DNA of 64,000 bases, taken from NCBI RefSeq assembly GCF_022410515.1, contig NZ_JACSDI010000010.1:1-64000 (forward strand), written 5' to 3'. Shown in pieces: positions 1 through 7,097 of the stretch. The notes under the pieces were generated by a model. The model was not told the origin of the DNA and did not search any database. It was given only the letters and a program-made list of their open reading frames with translations. The position numbers and the translations under genes are program-made. The DNA is from Shewanella cutis. GTDB lineage: Bacteria; Pseudomonadota; Gammaproteobacteria; Enterobacterales; Shewanellaceae. The stretch's first letter is position 1. Each line of letters starts with the position of its first letter.

Positions 1-80
1 CCGATATTTTTAGTAAAACAAGCCCAACCCATTGCCTCGTTGGCGGTCTTGAAGGAACGAGCAATGAAACAGGCTTGAAA

Positions 81-1058
81 TCAGCCAGTGTTAAGGTACC
101 GACAGCATTTAGCAAAGTGCCGTCGTTGCTTCTCTAAATGCTCGCAGTAATCGGTCAGTTCTTGCAACGTACCGACTGGGCCATGAAATAGTTTGCCAAA
201 CTCGGTGGTTAGCTTGAGCCAATTGTCATGGGGGATATTTAATCTAGTCAGTAACTTACCGCTATTTTCACTGATGCTTCCACGTTTATCATTGCGAATG
301 ATCCGCCCTGTATCCTCAACTAACTCAAGATAATCCTTGAGCGTAAACGCGATTCCATTAGGTTGGTTATCGCGTTCATTACCAATGAAAGGCAGTAAAT
401 TGTTAGGCTGTTCACCTTTCAATGCAGCCCTAATGCGTAGCTGAATGCTGGTATGGTCTGATTGTTCTGGCGTGTTAGCCATTTTGGCTCTGATGGGATT
501 CAAATCAACATAGGTCATACAGGCTAAAACCGCAGCTTCATCAAGTAGAGCCTGTGACTTAAAGCGGCCTTCCCAGAAACGACCACTACAGTTATCTTCT
601 TGATTTGCTTGTCTTGCTATCGGTTCGTTTAAGCAACGCATGAACCAACTGATATCACATAAACGGCTACGGTAAATTGCTATTGTATGCTTTAGCCTGA
701 GGACTTGGTGAGGTTCAACCAACTCACCTTTAGCGAATTTTTGCGTTAATTCATCGCCTTTAAATAGCTTATGCCACTGCTCAAGCACTTCGCGATCAGT
801 CCAACGATTAGCACGGTCGATATCCACCCGTAACACCACATGCAAATGATTCGACATTACCGCAAAGGCCGCGATATCAATAGCAAAAACCGCCTCAAGT
901 TCAAACAGTAGCGATTCTACCCAAGCGCGGCGATGGTCATAGTTTTTACCTGAGTAACTATCATCGCCGCATAAAAAAGCGCGCCGAACAACGCGACTAC
1001 AGCAATGGTAATAGGGGGTGTCTTCAAGACTTATCTGAGTTCTGCGAGGACGCGGCAT
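81..1058 (-). CDS. REP-associated tyrosine transposase (RAYT, IS200/Y1 family)
   Basis: HUH-type single-strand transposase of the Y1_Tnp superfamily, long RAYT-like form. The HUH pair is the HLH at residues 71-73 (SNHLHVV), and the likely catalytic tyrosine is Y183 in MTYVDLNPIR, a family signature. The start is placed at 1058, giving 325 aa, because a strong GGAGG lies 5 nt upstream (1064-1068); an in-frame ATG six codons further up lies inside the leader hairpin and has no ribosome-binding site. The gene stands alone, without a TnpB partner, as expected for RAYTs that act on REP-type hairpins. Its first codons and leader are duplicated just upstream. The frame is intact, so it may be active. 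The family assignment is firm; activity is inferred. Confidence 0.9.
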   Translation of the reverse strand: MPRPRRTQISLEDTPYYHCCSRVVRRAFLCGDDSYSGKNYDHRRAWVESLLFELEAVFAIDIAAFAVMSNHLHVVLRVDIDRANRWTDREVLEQWHKLFKGDELTQKFAKGELVEPHQVLRLKHTIAIYRSRLCDISWFMRCLNEPIARQANQEDNCSGRFWEGRFKSQALLDEAAVLACMTYVDLNPIRAKMANTPEQSDHTSIQLRIRAALKGEQPNNLLPFIGNERDNQPNGIAFTLKDYLELVEDTGRIIRNDKRGSISENSGKLLTRLNIPHDNWLKLTTEFGKLFHGPVGTLQELTDYCEHLEKQRRHFAKCCRYLNTG

Positions 1059-1287
1059 ACAAACCTCCTTGTTCAATGCTTAACCAAAGCATAGTCGGAG
1101 GTTAACTACCGCGCAATTAAGGCTGGGTGTCCAGTTTCGGTTTTAATGGTAATAGGGTGTGTCTTCAAGACTTATCTGAGTTCTGCGAGGGCGCGGCATA
1201 CAAACCTCCTTGTCTAATGCTTAGCCAAAGCATAGTCGGAGGTTAGCTACCGCGCAATTAAGGCTGGGTGTCCAGTTTCGGTTTCAA
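1005..1287. repeat. 141-bp tandem duplication of RAYT 5' end and leader
   Basis: Two copies, about 1005-1145 and 1146-1287, with a period of 141 bp and only a handful of differences. Copy 1 covers the first codons, Shine-Dalgarno, leader hairpin and the GGCTGGGTGTCC-AGTTTCGGTTT end of the transposase gene. Copy 2 has the same parts but its coding stub is cut off and runs into copy 1. The substitutions in copy 2 near the hairpin fall in loops, so the stems are kept. Confidence 0.9.
1062..1103 (-). promoter_or_regulatory. Leader hairpin sequestering the RAYT ribosome-binding site
   Basis: AACCTCC (1062-1068) and GGAGGTT (1097-1103) are perfect inverted repeats, with an inner ATGCTT/AAGCAT stem (1076-1081 and 1087-1092). 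In the minus-strand mRNA the second GGAGGTT is the Shine-Dalgarno of the transposase, so it would be paired and hidden. An identical arrangement is at 1203-1244. It could instead, or also, be the DNA hairpin that the transposase recognises. Confidence 0.6.
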
Positions 1288-1325
1288 GTTTCGGTTTCAG
1301 TTTCGGTTTGTCCAAGTTTCGGTTT
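1274..1325. repeat. Short AGTTTCGGTTT repeat cluster
   Basis: The 11-mer AGTTTCGGTTT occurs at 1274-1284, 1287-1297, 1299-1309 and 1315-1325, and once more at 1133-1143 in the other 141-bp copy. The array sits exactly at the junction between the transposase upstream end and the beta-lactamase remnant, so it looks like a product of the insertion or of slippage. Confidence 0.8.
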
Positions 1326-1649
1326 GATTTTGATGTTGGCCCGATGACTCAAGAGATGATTTGGGAGCAATATCCCTATCCGATTAGCCTTGATAAGCTC
1401 CTTGCTGGACATACTCAGGAAGTGGTGTTTGGCAGCATGCCAGTGAAAGCCATCACACCACCCCAATCGCCACAGCAAAATGTCTGGATAAATAAGACTG
1501 GCTCAACTGGCGGTTTTGCCGCCTATGTGGCTTATATTCCAGCTAAAAAGCTGGCAATGGTGTTATTGAGTAATAAAAATTATCCGGTGCCGCCACGGGT
1601 GAAGGCGGGATACCAGATATTAACTGGCTTAGAAAAGCTCCCGAACTGA
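1326..1649 (+). pseudogene. Class C beta-lactamase (AmpC-type), 3' fragment
   Basis: Only the C-terminal third of a serine beta-lactamase remains. Homology resumes at about VGPMTQEMIWEQYPYP and includes the KTG box of the active site (NKTGSTGGF, at about 1491-1515) and the usual AmpC ending with SNKNYP and AYQIL-like segments. The SxxK and YxN motifs and the signal peptide are missing, and the RAYT 5' duplication and repeat cluster take the place of the upstream sequence. No proper start with a ribosome-binding site exists. It cannot encode an active enzyme. The missing 5' part is not found within positions 1-80. Confidence 0.85.
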
Positions 1650-1693
1650 TATCGCCTCTTAATATTGCAGTTCAGTGCATCAGTTGCCAAGAT

Positions 1694-1711
1694 GGAGAGG
1701 TTTTTCTCTCC
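1694..1711 (+). terminator. Possible terminator of the beta-lactamase remnant
   Basis: GGAGAG and CTCTCC are paired around a T-rich loop, 45 bp after the stop codon. There is no clear T-run after the stem, so this is weak. Confidence 0.3.
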
Positions 1712-1866
1712 GTCCAATTCATCTAACGCTAATATCTTTCTTTAAGCATTAAAAATCCATGTTAACAAACAGCTTCATTTCGTTGACATAAGAACATGAC
1801 CAATATCAATTTACAAACCTAACTAACAAGACAAAAACCAAGTGTAAGCTTAGTTTTACAGTCATA

Positions 1867-1890
1867 AATGCATAGAAAAACTTATGCATT
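1867..1890. promoter_or_regulatory. Palindrome upstream of the EmrD-like gene
   Basis: A perfect 8-bp inverted repeat, AATGCATA (1867-1874) and TATGCATT (1883-1890), with an 8-bp spacer. It lies about 105-130 bp before the preferred start at 1995 and contains an upstream in-frame ATG (1884). It could be an operator, but no regulator is recognised. Confidence 0.3.
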
Positions 1891-1994
1891 GGATTAAAAA
1901 ATATTCCGATAAATCAAGATGGTTAGCCCTTGAACTGCTGGATTTTGGGCGTAAGATGCGCGCCATTGTTCAACTGTGCTTTTTTTACGGAATT

Positions 1995-3239
1995 ATGATG
2001 TCAGGCGAAAAACCGTCTTTAATCTCACCAAAAGCGTCGACTCCATCAACAGGAGGTACCACTCGATTGCTCTTTATGTTGGTCTTTATGGTCGCCTGCG
2101 GACAAATGGCCCAAACGATTTTTGTGCCAGCACTCCCGCTGATTGCCCAAGGCTTAGCCGTTGATGCTAGCAAGCTACAAGCAGTCATGGCCTGTTATCT
2201 ACTTGCCTACGGTTTATTTCAATTTATCTATGGCCCATTATCTGATCGATATGGCCGTAAACTCCCACTGCTGATTGGTATTGGGATCTTTATGATTGGC
2301 GCGTTACTGGCTACACAAGCCACAAGCTTTAATCAGTTAATTTGCGCAAGTCTGCTTCAAGGTCTAGGTACAGCCAGTGCGGGCGCCCTGTGCCGCAGTA
2401 TTCCGAGGGATCATTATTTTGGTGATAACTTATTAAAATTTAACAGTTATGTGTCCATGGCCGTGGTGTTTCTTCCCTTGGTCGCGCCCTTCTTAGGAAG
2501 CCTTGCATCGGCCTACTTGGGTTGGCAAGCCGTTTATTGGGTTTTATTTGGATTCGGCGTCTTTGTTTGGCTACTGCTTTGTTTTGGTTTTAAAGAGTCT
2601 TTACCAAAAGACAAACGAGAACAACAGCCGGTATTAGCCTCCTATCGGCATGTGCTTCGCCACCGCAGCTTTAGGGCATATCTATTTTCATTAATTGCCA
2701 CCTTTGCGGGCATTGCCGCCTTTGAAGCCATTGCGGGCGTACTCTATGGCCAATATCTGCAATTAACGCCCTTTATGGTGAGCTGTTATTTTGTGGCGCC
2801 TATCCCTGGCTATTTACTCGGCGCACTGATTGCGGGTAGACAAAAACAAGCACAACGCTCGGTATTCCAAGGTGTAGCTTTGCTCGGCGCTGGTGCGCTG
2901 TTTATGTTGATCCCAGGGCTTTTTCAACTGGTTGTTGGCTGGAGCTTATTGGTTGGTTCGATTCTGTTTTTTAGTGGTGCGGGCATGCTATTCCCTACAT
3001 TAACCTCGGCTGCGTTAGAACCTTTTCCGCGTCAAGCAGGGATTGCGGGGGCTTTGCTGGGTGGGTTACAAAACTTTGGGGCAGGACTGGCGGCATTAAC
3101 TATGTCACTCGTGCCGATGGGCGGTCAATTGAGTATCGGTTTACTGAGCGCTGTGATGGTGCTTTTAGTGATTGTGGCCTTGCATTATGCGCGGGATCAA
3201 AACGATACCCATCAAACGCTATTGCCGCAAAAGACCTAA
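1995..3239 (+). CDS. emrD: Bcr/CflA-family (EmrD-like) multidrug efflux MFS transporter
   Basis: A 12-helix major facilitator of the drug:H+ antiporter type, inner membrane. The motif A loop is visible as GPLSDRYGRK between helices 2 and 3, and helix 1 starts at LLFMLVFMVACGQMAQTIFVPALP in the style of the Bcr/CflA/EmrD group. The start at 1995 gives 414 aa, close to family size (about 394-410), after a weak ACGGA. An upstream in-frame ATG at 1884 would add 37 residues with no ribosome-binding site. The gene is monocistronic and faces pssA, with a shared hairpin terminator. The substrate cannot be read from sequence; the symbol rests on overall resemblance. Confidence 0.8.
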   Translation: MMSGEKPSLISPKASTPSTGGTTRLLFMLVFMVACGQMAQTIFVPALPLIAQGLAVDASKLQAVMACYLLAYGLFQFIYGPLSDRYGRKLPLLIGIGIFMIGALLATQATSFNQLICASLLQGLGTASAGALCRSIPRDHYFGDNLLKFNSYVSMAVVFLPLVAPFLGSLASAYLGWQAVYWVLFGFGVFVWLLLCFGFKESLPKDKREQQPVLASYRHVLRHRSFRAYLFSLIATFAGIAAFEAIAGVLYGQYLQLTPFMVSCYFVAPIPGYLLGALIAGRQKQAQRSVFQGVALLGAGALFMLIPGLFQLVVGWSLLVGSILFFSGAGMLFPTLTSAALEPFPRQAGIAGALLGGLQNFGAGLAALTMSLVPMGGQLSIGLLSAVMVLLVIVALHYARDQNDTHQTLLPQKT

Positions 3240-3260
3240 GGTTTGCTCCATCAAAATAAC

Positions 3261-3282
3261 AAAGCCCACTTATGTGGGCTTT
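3261..3282. terminator. Bidirectional terminator between emrD and pssA
   Basis: A perfect 9-bp stem, AAAGCCCAC / GTGGGCTTT, with a 4-nt loop between the two convergent genes. It is followed by a T-containing stretch on both strands. Confidence 0.8.
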
Positions 3283-3304
3283 GGTTTTATCCGATGCTTA
3301 TCGA

Positions 3305-4618
3305 TTACAGGATACGTCTTAGTAAAAAGTCTGCTTTTAACCTTCTAATACGATTCATAATCTTCTTTACGGGATCGGGATAGCTTTGCAAGGTATCCAC
3401 TTGACTGTAGTGATATAACCTCTGTGTATGTTCAAGGATATGAGCTTGCTCGGCCTCAAATTGCGCCTTCCAGCTACCCGTTTCATCGTGGATCAGTATG
3501 CCATTCTCAAGATCCAATGCCCATGCTCTAGGGTTTAGATTCGAGCCTGTGATCAAATGCTTACGCCCATCAGCACTGATGCCTTTGAGGTGATAACTGT
3601 TGATCCCATGCTTCCACAGGTGAATATTGAGCTGGCCATTATCAATCGCCCACTGCTGACGTTTCGCAAATTTACGCAGTGATTGTTCATACAAATAAGG
3701 CAAGGCACCGATGGTGGAAAAATCTTGCTCAGGCGGAATATAAAAGTCATTCGCCGTTTTATCCCCGACGACGATATCAATCCGTTTGCCTTTGCGCAGG
3801 TGTTTAGCTAAAGCTCGGACCAAAATATACGGAGGATTAAAGTAAGGCGTGCAGATAAAGAGCCTGTCTTTTGACTCCTCAACCATCGCAATAACCGTTT
3901 TATTCAATAGATTATGTTTACGGCCTAGGCCAAGTAATGGCGTCACACGATTACCCGTTCGAGTTGCGTTAAACTCGTACTGTGCCTGTGACAAACGTAA
4001 TTTAAAGCTGCGCACATCGGTTTTAGGCGGTAACACTTCCTGCTGCGCATCTTGAGTGAGCGATGTGACCGCCGGATCGGCAATGATATAACGCTGGATC
4101 ATTGCCCGCATGCTGCGCGCAAGCTCTGCCGACTCAATCACATGGTAGCGGTCAAAACGGTATTTATCGTTTTGTTGTAGATAGATGTTATTAAGACTTG
4201 CGCCGCTGTAAATCACTGCATCATCAATCACAAAGCCTTTAAGATGCAATACGCCCATAAACTCACGTGACTTGACTGGCACACCCATAATCTCAATGGG
4301 ATGCTTCGCTTCTGCCATGACTTTGCGGTACATCAGATAATTACCGCTATCGCCCTTATGGCCAATCAAGCCACGTCTAGCGCGGTGAAAATCAACCAGA
4401 ATGATGATATCCAACGCAGGGTTATTAGCCTTCGCCGTCATCAAGGCCTGTAAAATTTCACGCCCTGCTTCATCATCTTCTAAATAGAGTGCAGCGATAT
4501 AGATGCTGGTCTTGGCATTTTCGATTCGAGTGAGTAACTCTGCCTTAAATCGGCATGGCGTAAGCAACCACGTTAAAGCCTCGGGTTGAACGGCTATTCC
4601 ACCAAGCTTATCTAGCAA
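3305..4618 (-). CDS. pssA: CDP-diacylglycerol-serine O-phosphatidyltransferase
   Basis: Makes phosphatidylserine from CDP-diacylglycerol and serine, the first step to phosphatidylethanolamine. It is the PLD-superfamily type found in enterobacteria, peripheral to the inner membrane. Two HKD motifs are present: HLKGFVID near residue 125 and HLKGISAD near residue 345, the second followed by GSNLNPRAWALDLENG. At 437 aa it is close to E. coli PssA (451). The DUF1904 gene ends 11 bp upstream on the same strand, so the two are probably co-transcribed. Confidence 0.93.
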   Translation of the reverse strand: MLDKLGGIAVQPEALTWLLTPCRFKAELLTRIENAKTSIYIAALYLEDDEAGREILQALMTAKANNPALDIIILVDFHRARRGLIGHKGDSGNYLMYRKVMAEAKHPIEIMGVPVKSREFMGVLHLKGFVIDDAVIYSGASLNNIYLQQNDKYRFDRYHVIESAELARSMRAMIQRYIIADPAVTSLTQDAQQEVLPPKTDVRSFKLRLSQAQYEFNATRTGNRVTPLLGLGRKHNLLNKTVIAMVEESKDRLFICTPYFNPPYILVRALAKHLRKGKRIDIVVGDKTANDFYIPPEQDFSTIGALPYLYEQSLRKFAKRQQWAIDNGQLNIHLWKHGINSYHLKGISADGRKHLITGSNLNPRAWALDLENGILIHDETGSWKAQFEAEQAHILEHTQRLYHYSQVDTLQSYPDPVKKIMNRIRRLKADFLLRRIL

Positions 4619-4629
4619 GGCATCCTCCT

Positions 4630-4962
4630 TTAAACATGCTGACCACCCCGATAGGAAGCGCTTGGGGTCAGTGACAAAAACATCACAGCTATCTGCGTTA
4701 ATTCTGGGTAGGCCTCTGTCACTGCCAACCTGATTGTTTGTTCTACCTTAAGATGAATATCAGGGTCTACTGGAAACCAGAGCAATTCGATTTGGACAAA
4801 GCGCTGATCAATTCTACCATTTCGGTAACTGATGCTGGGTATCCAATCTAATGTAAAACTCTCTGCTTTACCTTTACATATAGCCGCCAAAGACTGCAGT
4901 AATGTTTGGCTAAGCTCTGCAACGACTGCCTGTGGTAAGCCGCGCATACTAATATGAGGCAT
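4630..4962 (-). CDS. DUF1904 family protein
   Basis: A 110-aa soluble protein with the DUF1904 pattern: an initial MPH, a conserved basic patch, the VEIxWF-like strand (here VQIELLWFPVD) and a final strand before SYRGGQHV. The family has a tautomerase-like (MIF/4-OT) fold and its function is unknown to me. The N-terminal proline after Met is the residue used as base by tautomerases. It sits immediately upstream of pssA in the same direction, suggesting an operon; no functional link is established. Confidence 0.75.
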   Translation of the reverse strand: MPHISMRGLPQAVVAELSQTLLQSLAAICKGKAESFTLDWIPSISYRNGRIDQRFVQIELLWFPVDPDIHLKVEQTIRLAVTEAYPELTQIAVMFLSLTPSASYRGGQHV

Positions 4963-5317
4963 GGTTTTAGTGGTTACCTGAGATCCTAAAATCGTAGGGG
5001 GTAGAAATTACCGACTTCACTGCAACTCGGCAAGACTTTTCGATGAAAAGAGCGCGGTGCAATGCCTATTTTGCTGGTAATTTGACCGGAAACGATTGAT
5101 TGCCAATGATAAGTGCAAGATTAGACTGATTCTGCCTAAATGCATATGCAGTGGCAAGCGTCCTTCAGCCTTTGTTCTTTATGCCATAAGTATCTATCAC
5201 AGCAGTAATCACAAAATGGTGGTTAAATCACAAAATATTGGTTCTTACGGATGCAAGCGTGCTTGTCTTGAGTGTTTTAGCGTAAACTAAAACGTCTTCA
5301 GTCAACACTACAAACTT
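4963..5317. other. Intergenic region, DUF1904 to small membrane ORF
   Basis: 355 bp between divergent genes. It should hold promoters for both directions. A 64-codon frame at 5096-5290 has a Cys-rich, low-complexity product without a ribosome-binding site and is not considered real. Two direct TGTGA-like half sites occur on the minus strand around 5205-5235, but no full CRP site was found. Confidence 0.5.
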
Positions 5318-5494
5318 ATGAATAAAAAAATCCTGTTTACCCTTGCACTTACCTTAGCCTTAGCTTGGGGAATTTTTCATTTTAAAGCGCAACTTGGATT
5401 ACTCATTTTGCCACTTTTTATCGGGTTGGTTTTATTTGTCACCCTTAGGCTGTATCGTCTGATGGAAAAAGATGACGGCAGTCATGATCGCTAA
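5318..5494 (+). CDS. Small predicted membrane protein (58 aa)
   Basis: MNKKILFTLALTLALAWG begins a 58-codon frame. Its product has a first hydrophobic helix (about 4-19), a short polar turn, a second helix (about 26-45) and a charged C-terminus (LYRLMEKDDGSHDR). The basic start and acidic tail give a plausible two-helix inner-membrane hairpin. It ends 25 bp before dacB on the same strand and may share its transcript. No strong Shine-Dalgarno is visible. No family was recognised. Composition supports it being real, but conservation has not been checked. Confidence 0.5.
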   Translation: MNKKILFTLALTLALAWGIFHFKAQLGLLILPLFIGLVLFVTLRLYRLMEKDDGSHDR

Positions 5495-5519
5495 CAAAGA
5501 GAGCTAATAAACAACAGAC

Positions 5520-6992
5520 ATGGAAACGTTTTCCCGAGTATTCACCTTAGCGAGTTCAACGGGCTTACTGCTAACGGTAGTGGCAACAGCCCTATTCCCA
5601 AGTCATGTGTGGGCAGCTGCCGCGGATAGTAAGAATACGCTTGCCCAACAAATGAGTGATATCGCGCCGTCTCATTCGCAAGTTGCACTACTTGCCCATG
5701 ATATGTCGAACGACAAACAGCTTTACAGCCAGCAAGCCGATACCTTATTTATCCCTGCCAGTACCCAAAAAGTGCTTACCGCTGTCACAGCCTTAGCAGC
5801 ACTTGGACCAGAGTTTAGCTATGTGACAGATCTTTGGAGTGATACCCCAATCCGCCAGGGACATATTGAAGGCAGTGTATATTTACGCTTTAGTGGCGAT
5901 CCCACATTAACCCACGAGGATTTGAAAGCTTTATTCGCTCAGCTACAAAAATTGGGCATAAAGCGAATTGAGGGGCACTTATATCTTGTTGGAGATAAAC
6001 AAGAACAATTACAAGCGCCAGGCTGGGTTTGGGACGATCTCGGCATTTGTTTTGCAGCGCCAGTGTCGAGTTACATCATCAATCAAAACTGTGTATATGG
6101 ACAGTTTGTGCCCAACTCTGCAAAACAAACGTCTCGGGTAACATTAAGCGCGACAAGTTATGGTGTTAACGTCAGCAGTGATGCCATTTTTTCCCCTCAA
6201 GCGAATCATGATTTTTGCCAACTTGATTTAGTCCGCTTAAGCCAAAATCAATATCATCTACGGGGCTGTTATCCCGGCAGTGAAGCCATACCGCTCGCGA
6301 TCGCAATTAGCGATCCGCAAAAATTTGCCATCGACACCTTAACAGCGACGCTAAAAGGAAAAATTTCCCTGTCGGGCAAGGTTAAAATTGGCCATGAACT
6401 CCCTGATAAGGCAAAACTTATTGCCAGCCATCGCAGTGCGCCATTAACCGAGCTATTAAAGACAATGTTACTTAAGTCGGACAACCTGATCGCTGACAGT
6501 TTGTTTAAGCGTGTGGGGCAAGACTATTATAAAACTCAGGGGAATTTTGCCTATGGCGCGGCGGCCATGCGACATATTCTGACTGAGTTAGGGATAGACT
6601 TAACCAATGCCAATATCGTCGATGGTTCAGGGCTTTCTCGTTATAACTTGTTGAGTGCTAGGCAATTAGCTGATGTGCTTACACTCATGTATCAAGATGC
6701 CCGCTTTCACAGCTTGATTGATAGTTTGCCCGAGGCGGGAGTCAGCGGTACGTTAAAATATCGACGGGGTTACACTCAACCACCACTCAAAAACCGTGTT
6801 TTTGCCAAAACAGGTTCAATGCAAGGGGTTGCCAATTTAGCAGGTTTTATTCGAATACCAGAGCAGCGCGATATCTTATTTGTCGTACTTGAGAATGGCA
6901 TAAGCCCTGAAACGAAAAAACAACGCAAACCTGCGTTTAGCGCGGACTTTTTAACTCGACTAATGGCCACTGTTGAACAGCAAACACACTAG
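5520..6992 (+). CDS. dacB: D-alanyl-D-alanine carboxypeptidase/endopeptidase (PBP4)
   Basis: Periplasmic class C penicillin-binding protein that trims peptidoglycan stem peptides and cuts cross-links. A signal peptide covers about residues 1-32 (hydrophobic core, then HVWAAAAD). The catalytic triad of motifs is complete: SxxK as ASTQKVLT near residue 80, SxN as SDN near residue 321, and KTG as AKTGSMQG near residue 430. At 490 aa it matches E. coli DacB (477) in size and layout, with a large insert between the first two motifs. A strong hairpin terminator follows. The start at 5520 has only a weak ribosome-binding site but gives the right signal peptide. Confidence 0.93.
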   Translation: METFSRVFTLASSTGLLLTVVATALFPSHVWAAAADSKNTLAQQMSDIAPSHSQVALLAHDMSNDKQLYSQQADTLFIPASTQKVLTAVTALAALGPEFSYVTDLWSDTPIRQGHIEGSVYLRFSGDPTLTHEDLKALFAQLQKLGIKRIEGHLYLVGDKQEQLQAPGWVWDDLGICFAAPVSSYIINQNCVYGQFVPNSAKQTSRVTLSATSYGVNVSSDAIFSPQANHDFCQLDLVRLSQNQYHLRGCYPGSEAIPLAIAISDPQKFAIDTLTATLKGKISLSGKVKIGHELPDKAKLIASHRSAPLTELLKTMLLKSDNLIADSLFKRVGQDYYKTQGNFAYGAAAMRHILTELGIDLTNANIVDGSGLSRYNLLSARQLADVLTLMYQDARFHSLIDSLPEAGVSGTLKYRRGYTQPPLKNRVFAKTGSMQGVANLAGFIRIPEQRDILFVVLENGISPETKKQRKPAFSADFLTRLMATVEQQTH

Positions 6993-7044
6993 CCAAACAT
7001 CCGTCAAAGAACTTAACACGGTTAAAAAATTAACTGATTAAACT

Positions 7045-7072
7045 AAAAAGCACTGATAAGTCAGTGCTTTTT
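7045..7072 (+). terminator. dacB terminator
   Basis: A perfect 12-bp stem, AAAAAGCACTGA / TCAGTGCTTTTT, with a 4-nt loop, between convergent dacB and the acyl-CoA dehydrogenase gene. It probably serves both strands. Confidence 0.85.
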
Positions 7073-7097
7073 ATCTTTTACTGCCGTTTATCCAAAC

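Noticed and set aside
1..78. Plus-strand 25-codon frame ending in TGA at 76-78, possible 3' end of a gene left of the window
   Set aside because: Too short to identify and no family pattern; could be chance.
1284..1478. Minus-strand 64-codon frame ending in TETETET
   Set aside because: It is the antisense reading of the AGTTTCGGTTT repeats and the beta-lactamase remnant; no ribosome-binding site.
5096..5290. 64-codon plus-strand frame before the small membrane ORF
   Set aside because: Odd Cys-rich composition, no ribosome-binding site, no recognised family.
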